From Mycolicibacterium rutilum (lineage in GTDB: Bacteria > Actinomycetota > Actinomycetes > Mycobacteriales > Mycobacteriaceae): a DNA stretch of 64,000 bases. Every line of letters begins with the position of its first letter. Positions within the stretch are counted from its first letter, which is position 1. Of this stretch, positions 25,711 to 34,932 are shown one piece after another. The position numbers were made by a program, and so were the translations under genes. The notes below the pieces were generated by a model. That model did no database searches and was not told where the DNA came from. It was given only the letters and a program-made list of their open reading frames with translations. The stretch spans positions 2,728,001 through 2,792,000 of the forward strand of contig NZ_LT629971.1 of NCBI RefSeq assembly GCF_900108565.1. The letters are read 5' to 3'.

Positions 25711-27072
25711 TCACGAACGCGACGGCCGGTTCTCCCGCGGCGCAGGTTCGGGCAGGTCCCATGTCGAGTACGTGTACCGCTGCTCCGGACGGTCGGCCGC
25801 ACCGAGCATGAACGCCCGGTGGTACCGGCCCGAACGCGCGATCGACGCCAACCACGTTGTGACCGTGCTGATCCGGTTGCTCACCCCGGTGAGGAACGCG
25901 ATGTGGATCAGCCCCCACGCCAGCCACCCGAGATACCCCGAGACCCGGACCGGGCCCACCTGGAGCAGCGCGTTGCCATGGCTGATGTAGGCCGCTGACC
26001 CGAGATCGCGATAGCGGTACGGACGGCGCGGTCGCCCCGCGAGATCGCGGCGGATGCATGCGGCCGCGTGCAGTCCGCCCTGCATGGCGTTTTCCGCGAC
26101 ACCGGGCAGCTTGTCCCGGCCGACGAGATCACCGATGACGAACACCTCGGGATGTCCGGCGACGGTCAGATCCGGCTCCACCTGGATGCGGCCCGCACGG
26201 TCGCTCTGCGCGCCGAGAACTTCGGCGACGTGCCGCGCGAACGGGACGGCTTCCACCCCGGCCGTCCACAGCACGGTCCGCACCCCGAACTCCTGCGCGG
26301 CGCCGTCCTTCTTCGCGGTGACCGTGACACCGTCGCGACGCACATCGGTGACGTGCACGCCGAAATGCATCTCGACGCCGAGCTCTGCCAATGTCTGACC
26401 GGCTTTCGCCGACAGGTCCGGCGCGAAACTCTTCAGCACGCGGTCGCCGCCGTCGAAGAGCAGCACCCGCGCCTCTTCGGGCTGGATGCTGTGGAATTCG
26501 TGCGCCAGCGTCCTGGTCGCCATCTCCCGGATCTGGCCGGCCAATTCCACGCCGGTCGGGCCGCCGCCGGCGACCGCGAAGGTCAGCCAACTCGTCCGCT
26601 CCGGCCCGGGCGGCAGCGTCTCGGCGATCTCGAACGCGGTGAAGATCCGCTGCCTGATCTCGAGTGCGTCGTCGAGCGTCTTCATCCCCGGCGCCCAGTG
26701 CGCGAATTCCTCGTGGCCCAGATAGGACTGCCGCATGCCCGCCGCCACGACGAGCACGTCGTAGTCGACGACGAACGTGGTCTCGTCCGGTCGCAACGCG
26801 GTGACGGTGCGCGCGGACGGGTCCAGTTCGATCGCCTCGCCCAGCAGCGTCCGGACGTTGGAGTAGCGCGCGAACTCCTCGCGCAGCGGGCGGCTGATGT
26901 GCCCGATGCTGAGCTTGCCGGTCGCGCACTGGTACAGCAGCGGCTGGAACAGGTGCCCGGCGGCACGGTCGAGCAGCGTGACGTCGACATCGGTCTTGGC
27001 CAGCCGGCGAGCGCAGAACAAGCCGCCGAATCCACCGCCGATGATCAGGACCTTGGGTCGTTGCGGGCTCAT
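25711..27072 (-). CDS. NADH dehydrogenase-like FAD oxidoreductase (NDH-2 family)
   Basis: A 453-aa pyridine nucleotide-disulfide oxidoreductase-fold protein. It has an N-terminal FAD Rossmann motif VLIIGGGFGGLFCARRL, a second dinucleotide motif VAGGGPTGVELAGQI (NADH) and the FAD-binding VFVIGDLVG near residue 300. The C-terminal amphipathic and hydrophobic segment YLGWLAWGLIHIAFLTG fits monotopic membrane attachment, as in type II NADH dehydrogenases that feed electrons to menaquinone. ATG 27072 was preferred over GTG 27081. It diverges from the FNT channel gene. Confidence 0.87.
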   Translation of the reverse strand: MSPQRPKVLIIGGGFGGLFCARRLAKTDVDVTLLDRAAGHLFQPLLYQCATGKLSIGHISRPLREEFARYSNVRTLLGEAIELDPSARTVTALRPDETTFVVDYDVLVVAAGMRQSYLGHEEFAHWAPGMKTLDDALEIRQRIFTAFEIAETLPPGPERTSWLTFAVAGGGPTGVELAGQIREMATRTLAHEFHSIQPEEARVLLFDGGDRVLKSFAPDLSAKAGQTLAELGVEMHFGVHVTDVRRDGVTVTAKKDGAAQEFGVRTVLWTAGVEAVPFARHVAEVLGAQSDRAGRIQVEPDLTVAGHPEVFVIGDLVGRDKLPGVAENAMQGGLHAAACIRRDLAGRPRRPYRYRDLGSAAYISHGNALLQVGPVRVSGYLGWLAWGLIHIAFLTGVSNRISTVTTWLASIARSGRYHRAFMLGAADRPEQRYTYSTWDLPEPAPRENRPSRS

Positions 27073-27212
27073 CACCACCACGGTAACCCGACCTCACCCG
27101 CGCCGACCCGACGCTGTGCGGAGTCGGCAACACGGACGCATACGAGAGGTTGTCGATCCGCAACGTAGGTGCGAAACGGTCGACGGGAACTGTCCATCGG
27201 AAGGGTTTCCCA

Positions 27213-28067
27213 ATGTCCTACGTCAGTCCGTCCGACTTCGTCGGCAAGATGATCGACGCCGGTGAGTCGAAGGCGCACATGTCCACGCGCGACACGCTGA
27301 TCCGGGCCTACATGGCCGGCGCGATCCTGGCGATCGCCGCGGCCTTCGCCGTCACGATCACCGTGCAGACCGGCAACGCGCTCGTCGGCGCCGTGCTGTT
27401 CCCCGTCGGCTTCTGCCTGCTCTACCTGCTCGGCTTCGACCTGCTCACCGGCGTGTTCACCCTGGTCCCGCTCGCCCTGCTGGACAAGCGCCGCGGCGTC
27501 ACCGTGCGCACGATGCTGCGCAACTGGGGCTGGGTGTTCCTCGGGAACTTCGCGGGCGCCCTCACGGTCGCGTTCATGATGGCGATCGTCTTCACCTACG
27601 GCTTCAGCGTCGACCCGAACGAAGTGGGCCAGCGCCTCGGCGAGATCGGGCACAGCCGCACCGTCGGCTACGCCGAGCACGGCGCCGCCGGAATGCTCAC
27701 GCTGTTCATCCGCGGTGTGCTGTGCAACTGGATGGTGTCGACCGGGGTGGTCGCCGCGATGATGTCCACCAACGTGTCCGGCAAGGTGATCGCGATGTGG
27801 ATGCCGATCATGCTGTTCTTCTACATGGGCTTCGAGCATTCGGTGGTCAACATGTTCCTGTTCCCCTCCGGGCTCATGCTCGGCGGTGACTTCTCCATCG
27901 CCGACTACTTCATCTGGAACGAAATCCCGACGGTGCTCGGCAATCTCGTCGGCGGTATCACGTTCGTCGGCCTCACGCTGTTCGCCACCCACGCCCGCAC
28001 CGGCGCGCCCAGGTTCGACCTGGCCGCCGTCGGCGGCCCCCTCGACGCGGAGAAGGTCAGCGCATGA
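27213..28067 (+). CDS. Formate/nitrite transporter (FNT) family channel
   Basis: A 284-aa integral membrane protein with six hydrophobic helices and FNT signatures: SPSDFVGKMIDAGESKAHMS near the N-terminus, the broken-helix regions GFDLLTGVFTLVPLALLD and RGVLCNWMVSTGVV, and FYMGFEHSVVNMFLFPSGL with the central-pore His. Such pentameric channels pass small monovalent anions (formate, nitrite, hydrosulfide). ATG 27213 was chosen for its upstream GGAAGG. It overlaps the cyanase start by 4 nt, so the natural substrate may be cyanate, nitrite or formate; context favours cyanate or bicarbonate. Confidence 0.9.
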   Translation: MSYVSPSDFVGKMIDAGESKAHMSTRDTLIRAYMAGAILAIAAAFAVTITVQTGNALVGAVLFPVGFCLLYLLGFDLLTGVFTLVPLALLDKRRGVTVRTMLRNWGWVFLGNFAGALTVAFMMAIVFTYGFSVDPNEVGQRLGEIGHSRTVGYAEHGAAGMLTLFIRGVLCNWMVSTGVVAAMMSTNVSGKVIAMWMPIMLFFYMGFEHSVVNMFLFPSGLMLGGDFSIADYFIWNEIPTVLGNLVGGITFVGLTLFATHARTGAPRFDLAAVGGPLDAEKVSA

Positions 28068-28513
28068 CACCGATCATGCCGAAGGCCGACGCCGCCGAAC
28101 TCGTTGTGGCAGCGCGGATCCGCAAGAAGCTCAGCTGGTCCGACATCGCTGCCGAGATCGACGCGCCACTGGTGTGGTGCGTGGCTGCACTGCTCGGGCA
28201 GCACCCGATGTCGGCGGCGCAGGCCGAACGGGTCTGCGCCCTGCTCGATCTCGATGCGGCCGTGGGGGAAAGCCTGCAGCTGCAGCCGGCCCGCGGTATC
28301 GACCCGGCGATGCTGTCCGATCCGACGATCTACCGGTTCCAGGAGGCGCTGGCCGTCTACGGGCCGGCGATCAAAGAACTCATCCACGAGGAGTTCGGCG
28401 ACGGCATCATGAGCGCGATCAACTTCAACGTCGACATCCGACGCCGCCAGGACCCCGACGGGGACCGCGTCGTCGTCACGTTCGACGGGAAGTTTCTCGA
28501 CTACCGCTGGTAG
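28064..28513 (+). CDS. cynS: Cyanate hydratase (cyanase)
   Basis: A 149-aa protein. An N-terminal POU-like helical domain (about 1-75) precedes the catalytic domain with YRFQEALAVYGPAIKELIHE and DGIMSAINF. The three active-site residues R91, E94 and S117 have the same spacing as the E. coli set (R96, E99, S122). It converts cyanate and bicarbonate to ammonia and carbon dioxide (via carbamate). It overlaps the FNT channel by 4 nt (ATGA) and should be co-translated. No carbonic anhydrase gene is next to it. Confidence 0.95.
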   Translation: MTPIMPKADAAELVVAARIRKKLSWSDIAAEIDAPLVWCVAALLGQHPMSAAQAERVCALLDLDAAVGESLQLQPARGIDPAMLSDPTIYRFQEALAVYGPAIKELIHEEFGDGIMSAINFNVDIRRRQDPDGDRVVVTFDGKFLDYRW

Positions 28514-28519
28514 CGCTGC

Positions 28520-28948
28520 TCAGACGTTGCGGATGTCGGCGACCAACTCGTGTGGCTCGATATCGGGAGTGTCGACACCAAAACTGATGATCCGCTTCGG
28601 CGTGATGCGGATGATCGCCAGATCCATGTCCGCGTGCGCCTCGTCACCGACGGCAGGGGCGTCGAGGCGCGCCTGCTCGGCGGTGCCGCGGATCTCCAGG
28701 CACCGCACCCGCCATGGGTCGCGCGACGTGACATCGTCGACGACGAACGCGACCTTGTCGTTCTTGGCGATGTTGCGATACTTCTGGCTCTTCGACATGC
28801 GGTAGCCCGGGATGTCGATGGTGCCGAGTTCCTCGTTGTAGGAGAACCCGACCGGACTGTTCTGCGGTGTGCCGTCAGGTTGAATGGTGGCCAGCCTGCC
28901 CAGCACGGACTCCCGCAGGTACGCGATCTCATGCGCTTTGAATGTCAT
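28520..28948 (-). CDS. PPOX-class F420-dependent oxidoreductase
   Basis: A 142-aa split-barrel flavin- or F420-binding protein starting MTFKAHEIAYLRESVLGRLA, with TIQPDGTPQNSPVGF (strand and cofactor loop), SQKYRNIAKNDKVAFVVDD and RCLEIRGTAEQA. This matches the mycobacterial PPOX-class family that reduces biliverdin or other substrates with F420. ATG 28948 was chosen by family length; a longer frame to 29053 has no support. It converges on cynS and diverges from the acetamidase gene. Confidence 0.83.
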   Translation of the reverse strand: MTFKAHEIAYLRESVLGRLATIQPDGTPQNSPVGFSYNEELGTIDIPGYRMSKSQKYRNIAKNDKVAFVVDDVTSRDPWRVRCLEIRGTAEQARLDAPAVGDEAHADMDLAIIRITPKRIISFGVDTPDIEPHELVADIRNV

Positions 28949-29040
28949 GCCCGCACGGTAGGACCTCAACATAAGTTGATGTCGACGTCGTAAACCCAAC
29001 GGCAACATGGCTGCAACAACACCTGGGTAGTTTTCGGCCG

Positions 29041-30395
29041 GTGACTGATTCATTTGCGCGCGCCGCCGCCGAAGTCATCAGCAAGGGGATCGGTCGACGC
29101 GACTTCGTCCGCGCCGTCGCGGCGGTGAGCGCCGGTGCGGGCATCGCGAGCGTCGCCGCCGCCTGCGCGACCGAGGACACCGCCCAGGCCACGGGCGCCA
29201 CCACCGAGGGCTTTCAGACCTGCAACCCGGTCAGGGCGACATCTCAGGCGACCACTACCTGCAGTCGGTTCCCGACCAGGTGCTGTGGGGTTACGTCCCG
29301 ACCGTGCACGCCACGCCCGTCATGCAGATGCGGTCCGGGCAGACCGTCACGGTCGATACCGTTTCGCACGAGGGCATCCTCGAGGACCAGGGCCGCAATC
29401 CCGTCGAGTACTTCGGGGCCAAGGGCGTCGGCGAAGGCGATGTGCTGCAGGACGCCATCGCGGTGGCCGCCGATTACCAGCGCACGCCACGCAACTTCGA
29501 CAAAGACGGTCCGCATGTGGTGACCGGCCCGATCTTCGTCGAAGGCGCCCAACCGGGCGATGTCCTCAAAATCGAGACGCTGCAGGCTGTTCCACGCGTG
29601 CCCTACGGCGTGGTCTCCAGCCGCCACGGCAAGGGCGCGCTCGCGCTGAAGCCCGACGGCACTGCGCCCGCCGGCATCACCATCGAGGAGGTGATGCCAC
29701 CCGTCGCCACCGACGGACGGCCGAAGAAAGACCCCATGCAGTACGGCAACGTCTCGACCTTCACCGCCGTCGAGGACGGCCACGGCGTCATGTCCTACGG
29801 CGACGCGCGGGTGCGGTTTCCGCTGTCGCCGTTCATGGGCATGATGGGCGTCGCGTTCTCGCAGGACCGCGATCTCACTGCGCCCACCGCGAATTCGATC
29901 CCGCCGACGTTGGGCGGCGGCAACATCGACATCCGGTTGCTCGGTGAGGGGTCCACGCTGTATCTGCCGGTCTTCGCCGAGGGCGCCCTGTTCTACGTCG
30001 GCGACCCGCACATGGCGATGGGCGACGGCGAGGTCGCGCTGACCGCGATGGAGGGCTCGCTGCGCGGCACCTACCGGCTGACCGTGTGCAAGCCCGGATC
30101 CGGTGACGCCCCGTCGGTGGCCTACAGCTATCCGTTCGCCGAGACCGCCGACTCCTGGGTGCCGATCGGCCTGTCCGATCCTGACGGCTCGATCGGTGGC
30201 CAGGACAGCGACCTCGGCGTCGCCATGCGGCGGGCGGTGATCAACGCGCTGGACTTCCTCGAAACCGACCAGGGCATGGACCGCGCGACGGCGTATGCCT
30301 ACCTGTCGGCCGCCTCCAACTTCACCGTCTCGCAGGTCGTCGACCGCACCGTCGGGGTGCACGGCGAGATCGTCAAGTCGCACTTCGCGGTCTGA
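29041..30395 (+). pseudogene. Tat-exported acetamidase/formamidase-family protein, frameshifted near 29220
   Basis: GTG 29041 opens with GIGRRDFVRAVAAVSAGAG and a lipobox-like VAAAC, a twin-arginine lipoprotein signal. This frame goes off after ATTEGFQTCNP. The next frame, readable from about 29220, continues GDISGDHYLQSVPDQVLWGY and the rest of the family: SGQTVTVDTVSHEGILEDQG, EGAQPGDVLKIETLQ, MGDGEVALTAMEGS and a normal C-terminus. One base is missing, or two are extra, near 29215-29230. The body is intact and diverges from the cytoplasmic FmdA at 21443. It may be a pseudogene, a sequencing error or start internally without the signal. Confidence 0.75.
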
Positions 30396-30397
30396 TC

Positions 30398-31183
30398 CTA
30401 ACTGCGCTCCAGCACCGCGTGGAGGAACTCGCGGGTGCGCTCGTGCTCGGGTGCACTGAAGATCTTCTCGGGCCGTCCGTCCTCGATCACCGTGCCGCCG
30501 TCGAGCATCATCACGCGGTCCGACACGTTTTTGGCGAAGTTCATCTCGTGGGTCACGCACAGGAACGTGATGTCGGTGGTAGCCGCGATGTCCTTCAGCA
30601 GCGCGAGCACGCCGGCCACCAGTTCCGGATCGAGCGCCGAGGTGACTTCGTCGAGCAGCAGCACGTCGGGCCTCATGGCCAGCGCACGCGCGATCGCGAC
30701 CCGCTGCTGCTGGCCGCCTGACAGCTGGGACGGACGGGCGTCGGCCTTGTCGGCGAGCCCCACCATCTCCAGCAGCTCGTCGGCACGGCGGTCGGCTTCG
30801 TCGCGGGAGAGCCCGAGGGAGCGGATCGGCGCCTCGGTGATGTTCTGCCGTACCCGCATATTGGGGAAGAGGTTGAACTGCTGGAACACCATGCCGATCC
30901 GTTTACGCAGGCGCCGCTGGTGTTTCTCGTCGGCGGGTAGCTCGCGGCCCCGCTGCGTCATATGGCTGAGGCATTCCCCGCCGACGTAGATCCGTCCGTC
31001 GCTGACCTGCTCCAGGGTCATCAACAAGCGAAGTATCGTGGTTTTCCCGCACCCGCTCGGCCCGATCAGCGTGACGAATTCCCCTGCAGAGACTGCGAAA
31101 TCGAGGCCGTCGAGAACCACATCATCGTCAAACCGCTTGACGACGTCGTGGAACCTGATCATCTCAGCGGGCGTATCGGACAT
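30398..31183 (-). CDS. ehuA: Ectoine/amino-acid-type ABC transporter, ATP-binding subunit
   Basis: A 261-aa ABC ATPase of the polar amino-acid uptake class. It has Walker A GPSGCGKTT, Q-loop VFQQFNLFP, signature LSGGQQQR, Walker B VLLLDEVTSALD and switch His THEM. Together with the two permeases and binding protein upstream (order ehuB, ehuC, ehuD, ehuA) it forms a complete importer. Its start overlaps the end of ehuD by 20 nt. The operon is named by the binding protein's similarity to EhuB; uptake of ectoine or hydroxyectoine is likely, and amino acids remain possible. Confidence 0.88.
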   Translation of the reverse strand: MSDTPAEMIRFHDVVKRFDDDVVLDGLDFAVSAGEFVTLIGPSGCGKTTILRLLMTLEQVSDGRIYVGGECLSHMTQRGRELPADEKHQRRLRKRIGMVFQQFNLFPNMRVRQNITEAPIRSLGLSRDEADRRADELLEMVGLADKADARPSQLSGGQQQRVAIARALAMRPDVLLLDEVTSALDPELVAGVLALLKDIAATTDITFLCVTHEMNFAKNVSDRVMMLDGGTVIEDGRPEKIFSAPEHERTREFLHAVLERS

Positions 31184-31823
31184 GTCGCTCCATCCATCGG
31201 ACGAGTAGGGAGGCGGCGTAGCTCAGTACGAGGAACAGCACGCCGGCGATGGTTATCGGCTCGATGTAGCGGAAAGCCCGTGAGCCGAGTTGGTTGGCCA
31301 CGCCGACGATGTCGAGGACGCCGATCATCAGGAGCAGCGGGGTCTCCTTCAGCATGGAGATCGTGTAGTTCCCGAGGGCGGGCAGCACGCGTGGCACAGC
31401 CTGCGGAAGGATCACGGCCGTCCAGGTCCGTACACGGGGAAGGTTCAGCGCGACGGCGGCATCCCACTGACCGCGCGGCACCGCCTCGATTCCGGCGCGG
31501 TAGACCTCGGCCGTGTAGGTGGCGTAGTGCAGCCCCAGAGCGATGACCCCGGTCGTCAGCGGGTCGAAGCGCACCCCGAAATCCGGGAGAACGAAGAACA
31601 AGAAGAAGATCTGCACCAAAAGCGGTGTGCTGCGGACGAACTCGATAATACCCCAGGTGACGGAGCGGACCAGCCGGATCGGCGATCGGCGAAGCAGCAT
31701 CAGCACCAGACCCAGGGCGTAGGCCAGCAGCGAGCCGAGCACCGTGGCCACCAGCGTGATCCGCAGTCCGTTGACCGCGATGTCGGGGAACACATCCCAG
31801 GCGTACTGCCAATCCCACACCAC
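31164..31823 (-). CDS. ehuD: Ectoine/amino-acid-type ABC transporter permease
   Basis: A His/Glu/Gln/Arg/opine-type permease of about 219 aa with five hydrophobic helices and the EAA loop EAVPRGQWDAAVALNLPRVR, where the ATPase docks. GTG 31823 was chosen because it lies just after the ehuC stop (31826); the frame extends to 31886 without an RBS. The start may be off by a few codons. Confidence 0.85.
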   Translation of the reverse strand: MVWDWQYAWDVFPDIAVNGLRITLVATVLGSLLAYALGLVLMLLRRSPIRLVRSVTWGIIEFVRSTPLLVQIFFLFFVLPDFGVRFDPLTTGVIALGLHYATYTAEVYRAGIEAVPRGQWDAAVALNLPRVRTWTAVILPQAVPRVLPALGNYTISMLKETPLLLMIGVLDIVGVANQLGSRAFRYIEPITIAGVLFLVLSYAASLLVRWMERHVRYAR

Positions 31824-31825
31824 GC

Positions 31826-32521
31826 TCAGCGGACCTCGCGTCTTCTCAGACCGTGGGGTTCGCGGCCGACCAGCGCAGCCGCCCACCGTTCCAGCAATCG
31901 CATCAACACGGTGATCAGCGCGGCCAGCGCCAAATAGAACAGCAACACGATCGTCCAGATGGTGGCCGCCTCGGAGATGAACCGGTCGATGAGCACCTCG
32001 CGGGCCTGATACGTCATCTCGTGCACAGTGATGATCGTCAGCAGCGAACTGCCCTTGAGCAATTGGATGAACAGGTTGTTGAACGGCGGCACCATCTCCA
32101 CGAGTGCCTGCGGCAGGATCACCCGCGCCATCCGCTGTCGGGGAGTCAGGTTCAGCGCGATGGCGGCGTCATACTGCGCCCGCGGCACGGCCTGCACCGC
32201 GCCCCTGACGGTCTCGGCGCCGTACGCGCCGAAGTTCAACCCCAGCACCGCGATACCGGCCGCCAACGGAACGATCTGATAGCCGACGAGGACGGGAAGC
32301 ACGAAATAGATCCACATCAGCTGGACGACCTCGGACGTGCCGCGCCAGATCTCGACGTAGATCCGCGCGAGGAAACGCACCACCCGCCACCGGGACAGCA
32401 TCGCCAACCCGGCCACGAACGACAGCACCGTGGCGATCACGATTCCGCCGACCGTCGCCTCGACCGTCAGCAGCAGGCCGGCGGCGATCGTCTCGACGAA
32501 CAGCCCGACATTGTCGAACAC
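31826..32521 (-). CDS. ehuC: Ectoine/amino-acid-type ABC transporter permease
   Basis: A 231-aa permease with five transmembrane segments (LLLTVEATVGGIVIATVLSFV, LMWIYFVLPVLVGYQIVPL, TIWTIVLLFYLALAALITVL) and an EAA motif in VQAVPRAQYDAAIALNLTPR. It pairs with EhuD to make the membrane channel. It starts 11 nt after the ehuB stop and is followed 3 nt later by ehuD, so the operon is tight. Confidence 0.87.
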   Translation of the reverse strand: MFDNVGLFVETIAAGLLLTVEATVGGIVIATVLSFVAGLAMLSRWRVVRFLARIYVEIWRGTSEVVQLMWIYFVLPVLVGYQIVPLAAGIAVLGLNFGAYGAETVRGAVQAVPRAQYDAAIALNLTPRQRMARVILPQALVEMVPPFNNLFIQLLKGSSLLTIITVHEMTYQAREVLIDRFISEAATIWTIVLLFYLALAALITVLMRLLERWAAALVGREPHGLRRREVR

Positions 32522-32531
32522 CGGCTCGTCC

Positions 32532-33431
32532 TCAGCCGGCGTCGGCCTCGCACAGCTGCTCAGTGGTCACGTCATCCGGCGGCACATTGTCCGCCGTGAA
32601 GCCGAATGGCTCGACGATGCGCAACCAGTCGCCGTTGTCGTGCAGATTCTCCAATGCCGTGTTGAACTCCTCGACCAGTTCGTCGTCGCCCTTGCGGAAC
32701 ACGAAGCCGCCGGCCTGGATCTGTTCCTTACCGTCGATGACCGGCACGAATCCCTTGGTGACCTCCAGGGGAACTCCCGGGTTGTCGGCGACCATGCGGC
32801 GCAACGAGATATCGGTGAGCGCGCCGGCGTACGCCCGGCCGTCGCGCAGCGCCTGCAGCATTTCCGGCTGCCCCTGGTAGGGCTGGATGAGGTTGGCCGG
32901 GATCCCCATCGACTGGGCGACGGCCTCTTCGACCGTTCCCGACAGCACCGCCAGCGGGAGCCCTCTCGCCTTGATGTCATCGAGGTTGTTCACCTGCTGC
33001 GGATTGCCCGCGGGCACGAGCAAAGCGGTGGGGGTGACGTAGTCGACGGCCGAAAACTGGGCGTTCGCACACCGATTCGGCAGGATCGCCATCCCGGCGG
33101 CCACCATGTCGTACTGGCCGGCATTGAGGGCGGGGATGAGCTGGCTGAACTCGACCTGAGTGGCGTCCACGTTGTCGATGCCCATGGCCGCGAAGACCGC
33201 CTTGGCCACCTCGGGCGCCTCGCCGGTGACCTCGCCGTTCTCGGTGTAGCCGTAGGGCACCTCGCCGGCGATCCCGATCTTCACAGTGCCCGCGTCGCGG
33301 AGGCGCTGCAGGGTTCCGCCCTCGCCCCCGTCGGGTACTCGTGAGCACGCTGCGAATGTCGCCACGGCGAGCACGAGTACCGCCGCCGTCGCTCCGAACC
33401 TGGTGATTTTCCGTCGTATCGAGGTGGCCAT
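32532..33431 (-). CDS. ehuB: Ectoine/hydroxyectoine-type ABC transporter substrate-binding lipoprotein
   Basis: A 299-aa lipoprotein. The signal ends with a lipobox in VATFAACS (Cys about 29). The mature protein is a family 3 periplasmic-binding protein with LRDAGTVKIGIAGEVPYGYT, TGEAPEVAKAVFAAMGIDN and YVTPTALLVPAGNPQ, which match EhuB closely. The lead gene of ehuBCDA. It diverges from a CLC gene. Role: capture of ectoine or hydroxyectoine as osmoprotectant or nutrient. Related amino-acid binders cannot be excluded. Confidence 0.82.
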   Translation of the reverse strand: MATSIRRKITRFGATAAVLVLAVATFAACSRVPDGGEGGTLQRLRDAGTVKIGIAGEVPYGYTENGEVTGEAPEVAKAVFAAMGIDNVDATQVEFSQLIPALNAGQYDMVAAGMAILPNRCANAQFSAVDYVTPTALLVPAGNPQQVNNLDDIKARGLPLAVLSGTVEEAVAQSMGIPANLIQPYQGQPEMLQALRDGRAYAGALTDISLRRMVADNPGVPLEVTKGFVPVIDGKEQIQAGGFVFRKGDDELVEEFNTALENLHDNGDWLRIVEPFGFTADNVPPDDVTTEQLCEADAG

Positions 33432-33616
33432 GACCCAACCCTTTTCGTATCCACTGATTCACGTAGGTGACAACTTCGGTCCTCTGAACGTATGTGCAAC
33501 CGCGCACCGCGTCAAAGGTGGGGTGACACTCGGCGTTCCCGGCGGATGAACCCGGCCGATCTGTGAGATCGTGACTCGCGACGGCCGCAGGAGGTGCGGC
33601 CCGACCGATCCGCACC

Positions 33617-34930
33617 ATGACGAAGCCGACGACAGAGCCGCCACCCGAGCCCCTGCGGGGCACCGTGCTGCTGTGCGTGACCGCGATGGCGGCGGGCGTG
33701 GCGATCGGTTTCGTCGGCGGCGCCTTCCGCTGGTGTCTGGAGAAGGCGGACCTGCTGCGCGTCGACTTCGTCGACTGGACGCACCGGCTCGCCGGGCCCG
33801 GCTGGCTGCTCCCGATCGTCGCGGCCGCCGCCGGCGCCACACTGGCCGCCCTCGTCGTGCGCTGGATGCCGCTGGCCGCCGGAAGCGGGATCCAACACGT
33901 CGAGGCGGTGTACAAGGGGCACGCCGCGCCGCCGCAGTTGCGGCTGCTGCCGGCGAAGTTCGTCGGGGGAGTGCTGTCGATCGGGTCCGGGCTGGTGCTC
34001 GGTCGTGAAGGACCGACCGTGCACATGGGTGCGGCGATCGGCGCGGAGGCGGCGCGCCGCGCACGTGTGGCCGATGGCGAGGCGCGGATGCTGCAGTCCG
34101 CGTTGGGCGGCGCCGGTCTCGCGGTGGCGTTCAACGCGCCGATCGGTGGCGCGCTGTTCTCGCTCGAGGAAGTGACGAAGTCCTTCCGGCTGCAGACCGT
34201 GCTGACCACCGTCCTGGCCACCGCGACCGCCGTCGGCTGCTCGCGGCTCGTCGTCGGGGATCAACCGGATTTCCTACTGGGAGCGGTGGATTCACCGTCG
34301 CTGTCGTGGCTTCCGGTGTTCGTCGTGTTCGGGTTGCTGACCGGCGTCGTCGGCGTGCTCTACAACCGCGTCGTCCTCGGGTTCCTCGACAACATCGGCA
34401 AACTGCGACGGATCCCGACCGTCCTCAAGGCGACCGTGATCGGCGCCGTCATCGGTCTCGTGGCCTTCGTCGACCCCCTCGCGGTGGGCGGCGGCGACAC
34501 CCTGACCCAGCTGATCCTGGGCGGCGACAGCCTGGTCCTGCCCGTGGTGGCCGGCCTTCTCGTGATGCGCTTCCTCGCCGGGCCACTGTCCTATTCGGCG
34601 GCGGTGCCGGGTGGTCTGTTCGCCCCGCTGCTGGCCGTCGGCACGCTGTGGGGAGTGCTGTTCGTCGGCGGGTTCGACGCCATCTGGCCGGGCGACGTCT
34701 CGTCGCTGGCGGTGCCGATGGCGCTCGTCGGGATGGCCGCGTTCTTCGCGGCGACCGTGCGGGCGCCGATCACCGCGATCGTGCTCGTCATCGAGATGAC
34801 CGCGACGACATCGGTTGCCGTGCCGATGCTGGCGGGCGTCGCCGCCGCGGTCCTCGTCGCCGAGCTGCTCCGGTCACCGCCGATCTACGACAGCCTCCGT
34901 GAGCGGATGCCCGCCGAGCCGATGGCCTGA
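33617..34930 (+). CDS. CLC-family chloride channel/H+ antiporter
   Basis: A 437-aa membrane protein with the CLC signatures GSGIQHVEAV (Cl- site), GREGPTVHMGAAIG (filter) and PGGLFAPLLAVGTLWG (filter), plus ALGGAGLAVAFNAPIGGALFSLEEV. It has about ten to twelve hydrophobic helices. No C-terminal CBS domain is present. A transporting gate Glu is seen in GREGP; the internal proton Glu was not checked. It exchanges chloride for protons or conducts chloride. It diverges from the ehu importer, which may reflect osmotic context. Confidence 0.9.
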   Translation: MTKPTTEPPPEPLRGTVLLCVTAMAAGVAIGFVGGAFRWCLEKADLLRVDFVDWTHRLAGPGWLLPIVAAAAGATLAALVVRWMPLAAGSGIQHVEAVYKGHAAPPQLRLLPAKFVGGVLSIGSGLVLGREGPTVHMGAAIGAEAARRARVADGEARMLQSALGGAGLAVAFNAPIGGALFSLEEVTKSFRLQTVLTTVLATATAVGCSRLVVGDQPDFLLGAVDSPSLSWLPVFVVFGLLTGVVGVLYNRVVLGFLDNIGKLRRIPTVLKATVIGAVIGLVAFVDPLAVGGGDTLTQLILGGDSLVLPVVAGLLVMRFLAGPLSYSAAVPGGLFAPLLAVGTLWGVLFVGGFDAIWPGDVSSLAVPMALVGMAAFFAATVRAPITAIVLVIEMTATTSVAVPMLAGVAAAVLVAELLRSPPIYDSLRERMPAEPMA

Positions 34931-34932
34931 GC

